The notes under the pieces were generated by a model. The model was given only the letters and a program-made list of their open reading frames with translations. It had not been told where the DNA came from and made no database searches. This document shows positions 30,616-37,911 of a stretch of 64,000 bases of DNA, piece after piece. This stretch comes from Nannocystis sp. (lineage in GTDB: Bacteria; Myxococcota_A; Polyangia; Nannocystales; Nannocystaceae). Where the stretch lies: positions 372,001 through 436,000 of the forward strand of contig NZ_JADJNN010000003.1 of assembly GCF_016714285.1 (NCBI RefSeq), written 5' to 3'. Every line of letters begins with the position of its first letter. Position 1 is the stretch's first letter. The position numbers and the translations under genes are program-made.

Positions 30616-31844
30616 GCGGCGAGGGCACCCCGCCGGTGACGCCGACGCCAACCGTCGGCAAGCGGCGGCGTCGCTTGCTGCGGCGCTCGCGGCTGGGGCA
30701 GTACATCGCGCTGGTGGTGGTGCTCGGGACGCTGGCGGGGGCGGTGTGGTTCGGCTGGCGGGCGTACGACCAGCTGGTGCGCTACCCGCAGCGGGCGGGC
30801 AGCGGTGACGCGTCGGTGGTCGCGCTCGAGGTGCCGCGCGGGGCCTCGTTCCCGCAGGTGCTGGCGCAGCTGGTGGAGGCCGGGGTGGTGCCCGCGGACG
30901 AGGCGCTGTACTTCAAGCTGTTCGTGCTGCACCGCGGGGCGGCGAGCAAGGTCACGGCGGGCGAGCACAGTTTCCGCGGCGACATGACGCCGGAGGAGAT
31001 CCTCGCGGAGCTGGTGCGGGCGCAGCGGGCCGACGAGCTGCGCGTCACGATCCCCGAGGGTCGCAACATCCTCGAGGTCGCCGACATCCTCGCGGGTGCG
31101 GGCTTCGCCGCGGGCTTCGGGCGCGACGAGGTGCTGGCGGCGATGCGCGACAAGGCCCTGCTCGCGGAGCTGAAGATCGACGGCCCGAGCGTCGAGGGCT
31201 ACTTGTTCCCGGACACCTACAAGTTCCCGACCCGGGCCACGCCGACGCAGGTGCTGCGGCGGATGGTCGAGCAGCACCGCAAGGTCTACGCGGGGGTGGC
31301 CCGGGCCCACCGTGAGGCCACGGAGGAGCTGGAGAAGACGCTCGGCTGGGGCGACCGCGAGATCGTGATCATGGCCTCGCTGGTCGAGAAGGAGACCGCG
31401 GCCAAGCACGAGCGCCCGCTGATCGCCGGGGTGTTCCTCAACCGCCTGCGCTTCATGAACTTCCAGCCCAAGCGCCTGGAGACCGACCCGACGATCATCT
31501 ACGGCTGCACGGCGCTGGTCGAGAAGTCGCCGGCTTGCCAGCAGTTCACCGACCGCATCCGGCGGATCCATCTCCGCGACACGGAGAACCCGTACAACAC
31601 CTACACCCACGAGGGGCTGCCGCCGGGGCCGATCACCAACCCTGGCAAGGCGGCGCTCGAGGCCGTGCTGGCGCCGAAGAAGTCGCGGTTCTTGTACTTC
31701 GTGTCGCGCAACGACCGGACCCACCAGTTCTCGCGGACGATCGCCGAGCACGAGGCGGCGGTCGAGAAGTACATGCGTCAGGGCGCGGTGGGCGATGGAT
31801 CGGCCGCGGGCGCTGCGGTCGAGGATGGTGCGGACGGCGGCTGA
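30612..31844 (+). CDS. mltG: Endolytic murein transglycosylase MltG
   Basis: A 410-aa membrane protein starting with GTG in a GTGA overlap with ruvX. An N-terminal basic region (KRRRRLLRRSR) precedes one membrane helix (YIALVVVLGTLAGAVWFGW), followed by a LysM-like part and the YceG catalytic domain. This has PDTYKFP, ASLVEKETA with the catalytic Glu, VFLNRLR and YNTYTHEGLPPGPI. MltG cuts nascent glycan strands near the inner membrane and so sets their length. The C-terminal tail (GAAVEDGADGG) overlaps the end of the opposing lipoprotein gene by 67 bp. Confidence 0.95.
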   Translation: MSGEGTPPVTPTPTVGKRRRRLLRRSRLGQYIALVVVLGTLAGAVWFGWRAYDQLVRYPQRAGSGDASVVALEVPRGASFPQVLAQLVEAGVVPADEALYFKLFVLHRGAASKVTAGEHSFRGDMTPEEILAELVRAQRADELRVTIPEGRNILEVADILAGAGFAAGFGRDEVLAAMRDKALLAELKIDGPSVEGYLFPDTYKFPTRATPTQVLRRMVEQHRKVYAGVARAHREATEELEKTLGWGDREIVIMASLVEKETAAKHERPLIAGVFLNRLRFMNFQPKRLETDPTIIYGCTALVEKSPACQQFTDRIRRIHLRDTENPYNTYTHEGLPPGPITNPGKAALEAVLAPKKSRFLYFVSRNDRTHQFSRTIAEHEAAVEKYMRQGAVGDGSAAGAAVEDGADGG

Positions 31845-32635
31845 GGCTCGGGCTCGAGTTGCTCGCGCATCTCCGTGAGCACCCAGCGGTCCTTGGCGTT
31901 GCGGGCCAGCTCGAGCTGCACGCGCCGCTCGCCGTCGTGGGCGGAGATCTGCATGCGGCGGGCGCCGAGCGGGACCGGGGGATCGAGGGTCCACGCGGGG
32001 CCGCGCAGGCGCTGCAGCAGCTCGGGCAGGCGCTCCCACAGCAGGCGGTCGTCGAGGCCGCGGGTGAAGCCGGCGAGGGCTTTGGCCCGGGCCGCGGCGT
32101 CGCCCTGGTCGCAGGAGCCGGCGAGGCGGGCGAGTTCGGGGAGCAGGGTCGCGGGCTCGCCGGGGAGGCCGAGGGGGCGCACGGTCTCGTTGCCGGGGCC
32201 GGCGATCTCGCGGCGCAGGGCGGCCGCCGCCTCGCGGTCCCAGCGGGCGTCTGCCTGTTGCGACCCTGAGAGCGCGAGCAGGATCTGCGGCTCACCCACG
32301 CGGGTGAGCAGGCCCTTTTCGTTGTTCTGGCTGAAGTCCCAGACCTCGAGCCGGGCCGGGTTCGCGGCCTCGGCGACGGCGACGACGACGCGGGCACGGC
32401 CGTGCAGGCCGTCGGCCAGCTCGAGCACCGGCTCGACCTGCAGCCCGGGCGGCACGCTGGCGGTCAGGGCCGGGGCGTAGCGCCAGGGGGACGCGGGTTC
32501 AGGTGCGGCGGCGGGTCTGGGCCCGGTTGCGGTGGTTGCGTGGGCTGTGGCGGAGGGCTGTGGCTGTGGCGGACCGCAGCAGGCGAGTGCGAAGGCGGCC
32601 CAGGCGAGCCGCGGTGAAATTCGAGCGCCTCGCAT
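31778..32635 (-). CDS. Putative lipoprotein of unknown function
   Basis: A 285-aa protein. The N-terminal hydrophobic stretch ends ALACCGPP, a lipobox-like site, followed by a Pro/Ala/Thr-rich linker of about 30 residues. The mature part is mostly helical and acidic-basic mixed (LLPELARLAGSCDQGDAAAR, LWERLPELLQRLRG) and ends in a Pro/Ala/Ser tail. No family is recognised. The last 67 bp overlap the mltG 3' end on the other strand, and both proteins end there in low-complexity sequence, which suggests that one stop codon was lost and the frame extended. Confidence 0.68.
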   Translation of the reverse strand: MRGARISPRLAWAAFALACCGPPQPQPSATAHATTATGPRPAAAPEPASPWRYAPALTASVPPGLQVEPVLELADGLHGRARVVVAVAEAANPARLEVWDFSQNNEKGLLTRVGEPQILLALSGSQQADARWDREAAAALRREIAGPGNETVRPLGLPGEPATLLPELARLAGSCDQGDAAARAKALAGFTRGLDDRLLWERLPELLQRLRGPAWTLDPPVPLGARRMQISAHDGERRVQLELARNAKDRWVLTEMREQLEPEPQPPSAPSSTAAPAADPSPTAP

Positions 32636-32691
32636 CGGGCTAGCGTCGGCTGTAGTGGCGCCGGGGTCAAGCGTGATAGCCTGCCGACGAG

Positions 32692-33834
32692 ATGGTCTCT
32701 GCGCGGCGAAATCGGGGTACGGCGGTGGTCCTGGCCACCAGTGTGGTCCTGAGTTCTTCGGGTTGGGGGGTGGCAGAGGCAGCGGCCGGGAGGCCGCAAG
32801 CGATGCTGGCGCCAGCCGCGGCGAGCTCGAAGCTCGCGATCTTGCCGGTCACCGTGGAGGGAGGGATCAGCGAGTCGGACCAGGCCGAGCTGACGAAGGC
32901 GCTGACCGCCGGGCTCGAGCGCGGCAGCTTCCAGATCGTCGGGCCCGAGGACGTGTTGGCGGCGGACGCCGAGGCGAGCAAGTGCAACAACGCGGTCTGC
33001 TATCAGAACATCGCGGCGCGCACGGGGGCGGCCTACGTGGTGCGTGCGGTGGTCTCGGTGAAGGACCGCGACTACTCGGTGAAGGTCGAGCTGGTGGCGG
33101 GCGCCGACGGCAAGCGCCTGGCCCAGACGCAGGACGGCTGCGAGATCTGCGGCGTGGTCGACGCGAGCGGGCTCATCGACTCGGCGGCGGCGACCTTGCG
33201 GCTCAAGCTCGACGCGCTGTCGAAGGGCCCGGCCTCGGTGAAGATGACGAGCAACCCGAAGGGGGCGATCGTCACCATCGACGGCGAGGTGGTCGGCGAG
33301 ACGCCGATCGAGCGCCCGGTGGTCCCCGGCAAGCACCTGATCCGCGTCAGCGAGGAGGGCTACATCTCGATCGAGCGCGAGGTGACCTTCGTCGAGGGCG
33401 TCAACGAGGACCTCAACTTCTCGCTCGAGAAGCTGCCGAGCCGGCTGCCGGGTCGGCGCTTCGGCTACGTGTCCCTCGGCTTCGGCCTGGCGGCGATCGG
33501 CGGGGCGATCGGCTTCGCGATCCTCGACGACAAGCCCTACAAGCTCGGCGGCAAGTGCAGCACGACCTACACGGGCGACCCGAACAAGCCCTACAACAAC
33601 ATCCCGGGCAGCAACTCGATCACCGGGAATGATGAGTGCGCCAGCCTGTGGCGCACCGAGCCCTTCAGCATCCCGCTGGCGATCGCCGGCGGGGCGCTGC
33701 TCACCCTCGGGATCGTCATCCTCGTCAACTCGCGCCAGAAGACCAAGAAGGACGGCGCCGCCGCGACGGCGCGCCGCAACCTGCCGCGCTTCGGCGTCGG
33801 CCCCGGCAGCGTGTCGCTCAGCGGCCGCTTCTGA
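32692..33834 (+). CDS. PEGA-domain protein with signal peptide and C-terminal membrane segments
   Basis: A 380-aa protein. A signal peptide (to about AEAAA) is followed by a domain with LAILPVTVEGGI and the CNNAVCYQNIAARTGAAYVV segment; this order resembles the FlgO/CsgG-like or TolB-N-like sensors found before PEGA domains in myxobacteria. The PEGA domain runs about residues 180-250 (VTIDGEVVGETPIERPVVPGKH). Two hydrophobic segments follow (YVSLGFGLAAIGGAIGFAIL and IPLAIAGGALLTLGIVILV), with a Cys-containing loop between. PEGA domains are thought to contact cell-wall glycans. The function is unknown. Confidence 0.82.
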   Translation: MVSARRNRGTAVVLATSVVLSSSGWGVAEAAAGRPQAMLAPAAASSKLAILPVTVEGGISESDQAELTKALTAGLERGSFQIVGPEDVLAADAEASKCNNAVCYQNIAARTGAAYVVRAVVSVKDRDYSVKVELVAGADGKRLAQTQDGCEICGVVDASGLIDSAAATLRLKLDALSKGPASVKMTSNPKGAIVTIDGEVVGETPIERPVVPGKHLIRVSEEGYISIEREVTFVEGVNEDLNFSLEKLPSRLPGRRFGYVSLGFGLAAIGGAIGFAILDDKPYKLGGKCSTTYTGDPNKPYNNIPGSNSITGNDECASLWRTEPFSIPLAIAGGALLTLGIVILVNSRQKTKKDGAAATARRNLPRFGVGPGSVSLSGRF

Positions 33835-33840
33835 GCGCCA

Positions 33841-33860
33841 AGCTGTCCTCGAGGACAGCT
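33841..33860. terminator. Perfect 20-bp palindrome between convergent genes, possible bidirectional terminator
   Basis: AGCTGTCCTCGAGGACAGCT is a perfect palindrome and the most complete member of the dispersed family. It lies 6 bp after the PEGA gene stop and 31 bp before the stop of the opposing Coq4-like gene, the place expected for a bidirectional terminator. There is no T-run, so an intrinsic-terminator role is only a guess. Confidence 0.5.
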
Positions 33861-33891
33861 CAGGGCCGGTGACCGAGGCGGGTTGAGCCGA

Positions 33892-34425
33892 TCAGGATGA
33901 CGGGCTCGGTGCGCTGTGCGGGACGGGAGCGGCGAGCGTGGGGGCGGTGACGAGGCCGTCGTCGGGGATGCCGAGGCGGCGGCGGAGGTCGACCAGGCGC
34001 ATGTCGAGGGCGGCGTCGTAGTCGATGCCGTCGCGGTAGAGGGTGGTGCCGCCGCGGGCGCTCCGCCAGGCGCGCCAGGTCCGGCGGGGGGCGACGCTGA
34101 GGCCAAGGAGGAGGCCGAGGAGGTTGATGAAGTAGAGGAAGAAGGTGTTGCAGCCGCAGCGCAGCTCCCAGGCGCTGATCTCACCCTCGCCGGCGTAGTC
34201 GGTGTCGTAGCCGACGAGCACGTGGTGGATGTCGTGGCGGGAGATCACGCGCTGGCGGGCCGGAGGGTTGGGGAAGCTGAGGGTGCGACCGAGGAGCGGG
34301 AAGCTGAAGGTCGGGGCGCTGTACTCGGTCATGGTGAAGCCGTTGTGCGCGAGGTAGAGGTCGCGGGCGGCGCGGACGCTGAGGTGACCGGGGATCGGGC
34401 CGAGGGGGCGGTGGGCGGTGGGCAT
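33892..34425 (-). CDS. Coq4-like protein
   Basis: A 177-aa protein (ATG 34425; a GTG at 34473 is an alternative). Residues 64-80 read HDIHHVLVGYDTDYAGE, which fits HDxxH followed by 11 residues and Glu, the metal-binding signature of the Coq4 family. In eukaryotes Coq4 takes part in ubiquinone assembly, and bacterial relatives are poorly known. Around the motif ISAWELRCGCNTFFLYFINL continues as in Coq4 helices. The start region overlaps the 3' end of the YhhN frame. No other quinone-synthesis gene is nearby, so a different membrane-lipid role is possible. Confidence 0.65.
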   Translation of the reverse strand: MPTAHRPLGPIPGHLSVRAARDLYLAHNGFTMTEYSAPTFSFPLLGRTLSFPNPPARQRVISRHDIHHVLVGYDTDYAGEGEISAWELRCGCNTFFLYFINLLGLLLGLSVAPRRTWRAWRSARGGTTLYRDGIDYDAALDMRLVDLRRRLGIPDDGLVTAPTLAAPVPHSAPSPSS

Positions 34426-35150
34426 GACGGGTCTCCATCCCTCCGTCCGCAGAAAGTCGGCCGGACCCGACACGGCCTCGCAAGATTTTTTTCGCGCGGG
34501 CTCTCAGGTGCGGCGGCTCGGGCGGTGATCCCGAGCTGGCCGGCCCAGTAGAGCAGCATCAGCGGGATCTTGAGGCCGGCGTCGGGGTCGACGAAGCGCG
34601 ACCAGGCGACCATGATGTCGCTGATCGCGAAGATGGCGGCGCCGACGGTGGCGAGCAGGGGGCGGAGGTTGCCGGTCGGGTCCTCGCCGATCTGCGCCGC
34701 GGCGCGCCAGAGCATCGCGCTGATGACGATGACGTAGGCGATCACCGGCCCGCGCATGGCCCCGAGGTGCGGCGCGAGCACGCTGAAGGCGCCCCAGGTG
34801 AAGCCGGCGACGATGCCGAGGCGGACCAGGTGCAGCGCGCGGGTGCGGCCGAGGAAGGCGCCGACGTAGCAGACGTGGGCGAGCAGGAAGGCGACCAGGC
34901 CGGGCACGAACAGGGCCGGCGAGGCCTCGAGCAGGACGTCCCCGAGCGCGGAGAGCAGCAGGCCGGCGGCGATCCAGGCGGCGTCGCGGGTGCGCGGCGG
35001 GATGAGGAAGCCGAGCAGGCAGACGACGGGGACGGGCTTGCTGATGAGGGCGAGGTCTTGCCAGCCGAGGATGTAGGCGAGGAAGTAGACGGCGACGGCC
35101 GCGAGGCCAAGCCGCACGAGGAGGGGCCCGGGGGTGCGCATCGCCGCCAT
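34329..35150 (-). CDS. YhhN-family membrane protein (lysoplasmalogenase-like) with an unusual C-terminal extension
   Basis: ATG 35150 (or 35141) begins a protein with about eight hydrophobic segments. KPVPVVCLLGFLIPP, LSALGDVLLEASP and FAISDIMVAWSRF carry the conserved Lys and Asp residues of YhhN/TMEM86 proteins, which hydrolyse lysoplasmalogens in animals. The family normally ends near residue 215 (here after LGITARAAAPES). This frame runs on for about 55 polar residues with no helix pattern and overlaps the Coq4-like gene by 97 bp. A run of seven A residues (complement of 34488-34494) lies where the extension begins, so slippage or a base error there may have removed the original stop. Confidence 0.78.
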   Translation of the reverse strand: MAAMRTPGPLLVRLGLAAVAVYFLAYILGWQDLALISKPVPVVCLLGFLIPPRTRDAAWIAAGLLLSALGDVLLEASPALFVPGLVAFLLAHVCYVGAFLGRTRALHLVRLGIVAGFTWGAFSVLAPHLGAMRGPVIAYVIVISAMLWRAAAQIGEDPTGNLRPLLATVGAAIFAISDIMVAWSRFVDPDAGLKIPLMLLYWAGQLGITARAAAPESPREKNLARPCRVRPTFCGRRDGDPSCPPPTAPSARSPVTSASAPPATSTSRTTASP

Positions 35151-35155
35151 CGTAC

Positions 35156-35262
35156 GCCAGAGCGAGGCTGACTCGTAGATCCGGCCGCAGGCCACGAGCG
35201 AGATTGCCTGGTTCGGCAGTGCCAGAGCGCGGCTCACTCGTAGATCTGGCCGCAGACCAGGA
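35156..35262. repeat. Decayed duplicate of the 3' end of the 35234-35791 gene
   Basis: GCCAGAGCGMGGCTSACTCGTAG (first 20 bases at 35156 and 35221) begins two copies offset by 65 bp. The second includes the stop and last codons (encoding CGQIYE) of the next gene. The first is a free copy (ACTCGTAGATCCGGCCGCAG) inside the gap before the YhhN start. Confidence 0.8.
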
Positions 35263-35791
35263 GGTCGCAGACGCCGTCCCAGCCGAGGGCGCGTCGGGAC
35301 TCGTCGTCGTCGGGGACGGGCTCGGGTGGGGTGACGAGGAGGAGCTCGGCGTCGTCGGCCCAGCCGCCGACGCTGCCGGAGGCGCCGCACTCGAGATAGG
35401 AGCTCGGGTCGAAGTTGTACCAGCGGGCGCCGCTGGGGGCGTCGAGGCCGAAGTAGCGGTTGGAGTCCTCGAGCTGGCCGCGGCGGCGCATGGCCTGGAG
35501 GTCGGCGATCTGGTGGACGAGGATCGCCTCGAAGCGGTCGCGGCCGTGGGGGCGCGGCTCCTGCCACGGCGGCGGGCGCTCGAGCCAGGCCGGCTCGAGC
35601 TCGATCGCCGGGGCGCTGGCGGCCGCGATGAAGAGGGCTGCGACCTCGTCCGGGCTCGGCTCACGCTCGCCGTGCCGGCTTGCGAACTCGCGGCCGAGGC
35701 CGAGCAGGGCGCGCAGGTAGCTCTCGAGGTCACGCAGCACCTTGAGGGCGGTCAGGCAGGTGTAGAGGTCGCGGTTGCTGCGGATCTCCAT
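35234..35791 (-). CDS. Protein of unknown function, 185 aa
   Basis: Starts at ATG 35791 (MEIRSNRDLYTCLT). The first 60 residues look helical (CLTALKVLRDLESYLRALLGLG). The middle is Pro/Arg-rich, and the C-terminal 70 residues are acidic and aromatic (RWYNFDPSSYLECGASG, WDGVCDLLVCGQIYE). There is no signal peptide or known motif. The C-terminal part contains repeated short acidic and Gly turns. Codon use is normal, so I consider it a real gene. It stands alone between YhhN and a repeat-filled gap. Confidence 0.65.
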   Translation of the reverse strand: MEIRSNRDLYTCLTALKVLRDLESYLRALLGLGREFASRHGEREPSPDEVAALFIAAASAPAIELEPAWLERPPPWQEPRPHGRDRFEAILVHQIADLQAMRRRGQLEDSNRYFGLDAPSGARWYNFDPSSYLECGASGSVGGWADDAELLLVTPPEPVPDDDESRRALGWDGVCDLLVCGQIYE

Positions 35792-35893
35792 GCGGGGAGG
35801 GTAACACCGCGGGGCCGTGGCGCAGCCGCCCCGGGTGTCGCGGCTGCGAGCAAGATTTTCACCTGCGGGCGAGTGTCGACGCAGCGGTCGCAG

Positions 35894-36007
35894 CTGTCCC
35901 CGGGGACAGGTGGCCTCCACGCTGGCGGGGACGAGTGGTCGAATCTGTCCCCGGGGACAGGTGGGTCTTCACGCCGGCGGGGCGAGTGGCCGCTGCTCAG
36001 GGGACAG
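35894..36007. repeat. Three degenerate 51-bp tandem units, each led by a palindrome
   Basis: Perfect CTGTCCCCGGGGACAG occurs at 35894-35909 and 35945-35960, and a shortened CTCAGGGGACAGG ends the third unit at 35994-36007. After each comes GTGG, then a CTGGCGGGG- or CTCGCTGG-like stretch. The last is the real 3' end of the thioesterase gene (TCACTCGCTGGTGAG), so the array looks like repeated copies of that gene end with a palindrome attached. Confidence 0.8.
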
Positions 36008-36012
36008 GTGGG

Positions 36013-36444
36013 TCACTCGCTGGTGAGCTCGCGGGTGTAGGCGGTGAGCTGCTCGCGGAAGCCGGTGGTCCAGGGGACGGGGCGCTTGGTCTCGGGGTCG
36101 ACACGGACCACGACGCGCTCGCCGGAGGCGAAGTCGACGTCCTCGTCGAGCGGCATGACGCGCAGGCCGAAGGTCAGGCTGCTGCGGCCGAGGCGGTCGA
36201 CCCACACGCGCACGCGGACCTGGCCGGTGCCGACGACGGGGCGCTTGTACTCGAGGTGGTTGGCGCGGACGAGGTGGTACTGGTCGGGGTGGGAGTTGAA
36301 GTCGAGGACGCCGGCCCAGCCGAGGTGGCGCCAGAAGGAGCCGATGGCGTGCTCGAAGAGGAGCAGGTAGCGCGCGTTGTGGAGGATGTGAAACGCGTCG
36401 AGGTCGTCGAAGTAGACGCCGTGGAGGGTCTCGTGGAATCGCAT
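36013..36444 (-). CDS. 4-hydroxybenzoyl-CoA thioesterase-like acyl-CoA thioesterase
   Basis: A 143-aa single hotdog-fold protein. The N-terminal motif YFDDLDAFHILHNARYLLLFE has the catalytic Asp and the His-x-x-Asn-x-x-Tyr pattern of the YbgC/4HBT group. The long hotdog helix ends in ATG-distal IGSFWRHLGW, and the C-terminal strands follow (VDRLGRSSLTFGLRVM). It likely hydrolyses acyl- or aroyl-CoA in the cytoplasm. A link to benzoyl-CoA metabolism encoded 9 kb away is possible but not supported by the local layout. Confidence 0.88.
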   Translation of the reverse strand: MRFHETLHGVYFDDLDAFHILHNARYLLLFEHAIGSFWRHLGWAGVLDFNSHPDQYHLVRANHLEYKRPVVGTGQVRVRVWVDRLGRSSLTFGLRVMPLDEDVDFASGERVVVRVDPETKRPVPWTTGFREQLTAYTRELTSE

Positions 36445-36594
36445 CGAGGTCCGCTCTACCGCAGATCGCTGGTGATCGGTGGTGGTCGGCGGCCGCGAAG
36501 GCCGCGGTGGACGCGGTCATGCTCACACTCACGGGTCGCGCAGGGTGTGGCGCTCGCGTGTCGCGGCGGGGCTGGGCTATCGTGGGCGACGACC

Positions 36595-37437
36595 ATGCTG
36601 GACGCCGCCACCGAGAGATTGCGCGCCCGCTTCATGGCGCTCGCGGCCGCACCTGATGAGGCGCTGGACCTCGGCGAGTTGGCGGCGGTGATCGGTGTCG
36701 AGGAGGACCCGACGGAAGAGGTGGACGAGGTGCTGGAGCGGCTGGAGCGGCTGGCCGAGGGGGTGGCGCCGCGGCTGCGAGGCTTCGCCAGCGCGCGCGA
36801 GCGGGTCGACCTCTTGCTCGCGTATCTCGTGCGTGAGCAGGGGCTGCACGGCGACGAGGCGGAGTACGACGACCCGCGCAACAGCTGCCTGCATCAGGTC
36901 CTGCGCCGGCGGGTCGGGCTGCCGATCATGCTGAGCGTGGTGCTGATGGAGGTCGGGCTGCGGGTCGGGCTGCCGGTGGTCGGGGTCGGGCTGCCGGCGC
37001 ACTTCCTGGCCCATGCCACCGAGCTGCCGGAGGTGTACATCGACATGTTCCACGGCGGTCGCCTGCTCAGCGAGCACGAGTGCCGCACGCTGCTGCGCCA
37101 GAAGACCCAGGGTGCGGTGGAGTTCGAGCGATCGATGCTAAGCCCGCTGAGCTCGCGCCAGATCTTGCTGCGGATCCTTCAGAACCTGAAGCGTTCGCAC
37201 CTGCGCCGCGGGGCGCTCGACCGGGCTCTGGCGGCGAGCGATCGCATCTTGTTGTTGGCGCCGGGGCAGGTCGATGAGCTGCGCGACCGCGGGCTGTTGC
37301 AGCTGCGCCGACGGGCGTTTCGCGCGGCCAGCGAGGACCTGAACAACTATCTCAGCCTCGCGCCGATGGCCGACGATCGGCATCTGATCGCGGCGCGGGC
37401 CAGTGAGGCCCGCACGCGCGTGCGGCAGCTGAACTGA
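36595..37437 (+). CDS. SirB1-type transglutaminase-like / TPR protein
   Basis: A 280-aa protein starting at MLDAATERLRARF. The N-terminal helices and YDDPRNSCLHQVLRRRVGLPIMLSVVLMEVGLRVGLPVVGVGLPAHFLA match the SirB1/YchA family, a transglutaminase-like fold where PxxLxxVxxxVxxRxGLPVxGVxxPGHFL is conserved. The catalytic-like Cys lies in NSCLHQVL and the His in AHFL. The C-terminal third has a TPR (ALAASDRILLLAPGQ, DRGLLQLRRRAFRAASEDL). The function in bacteria is unknown. Its end is duplicated in the gap to the convergent small gene. Confidence 0.85.
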   Translation: MLDAATERLRARFMALAAAPDEALDLGELAAVIGVEEDPTEEVDEVLERLERLAEGVAPRLRGFASARERVDLLLAYLVREQGLHGDEAEYDDPRNSCLHQVLRRRVGLPIMLSVVLMEVGLRVGLPVVGVGLPAHFLAHATELPEVYIDMFHGGRLLSEHECRTLLRQKTQGAVEFERSMLSPLSSRQILLRILQNLKRSHLRRGALDRALAASDRILLLAPGQVDELRDRGLLQLRRRAFRAASEDLNNYLSLAPMADDRHLIAARASEARTRVRQLN

Positions 37438-37526
37438 TCACAGGTCGGTCGCCACCGGATCGCGGCGCGGGCCAGTGAGGCCCGCACGCGCGTGCGGCAG
37501 CTGAATGATCACACGTCGGTCGCCAT
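37386..37526. repeat. Duplicated junction of two convergent genes
   Basis: From GATCGCGGCG (37386 and 37458, offset 72) about 68 bp repeat with few changes. The first copy has the true 3' end of the SirB1-like gene and then TGATCACAGGTCGGTCGCCA. The second has a copy of that end and then TGATCACACGTCGGTCGCCA, which is the true end of the opposing small gene. So each copy contains both gene ends around the shared TGATCA double stop. Confidence 0.93.
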
Positions 37527-37796
37527 GCGCAGTAGCTGGGGGATGAAGTGGGCGCGCACCTGGATGAGGCTCGGGTGCTTGCCGGGCGGGCGGAAGTCGA
37601 CGCGCTCGTGGTCCGGGCGCAGCGACTCGCCGTCGATGTCCTCGTCGTCGTAGATGTACTGCTTGGTCTGGCTGTTCGGCGCGCTGACGCGGGCGGCGGC
37701 GTCGGCGTCCTGGTTGCCGGCGGGGGCGGCGTTGGCGAGGCCGGCGAGCGTGGAGGACAGGGCGAGGGAAAGCGTGAGGGCGAGGCGCAGGCTCAT
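37509..37796 (-). CDS. Small secreted protein
   Basis: A 95-aa protein with a clear Sec signal peptide ending LANAAP. The mature part is about 70 residues and contains YIYDDEDIDGESLRPDHERV, an acidic segment with an LRPD ending, then PGKHPSLIQVRAHFIPQLLRM. Short exported proteins with a DDxxxGxxxRPD-type centre occur in several myxobacteria as far as I recall, with no known role. There is no Cys. It is convergent with the SirB1-like gene with a duplicated junction between them. Confidence 0.68.
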   Translation of the reverse strand: MSLRLALTLSLALSSTLAGLANAAPAGNQDADAAARVSAPNSQTKQYIYDDEDIDGESLRPDHERVDFRPPGKHPSLIQVRAHFIPQLLRMATDV

Positions 37797-37911
37797 GGCG
37801 GGGCTCCTTCGAGGGGGTATGGCGGCTGCAACGAGGCGGCGCTGGCCGGCGGTCTACGTGGGGGTGAATTATTCATGGCCGGGGAATTGAGGCCCGGGGT
37901 ATATCGCGGCG

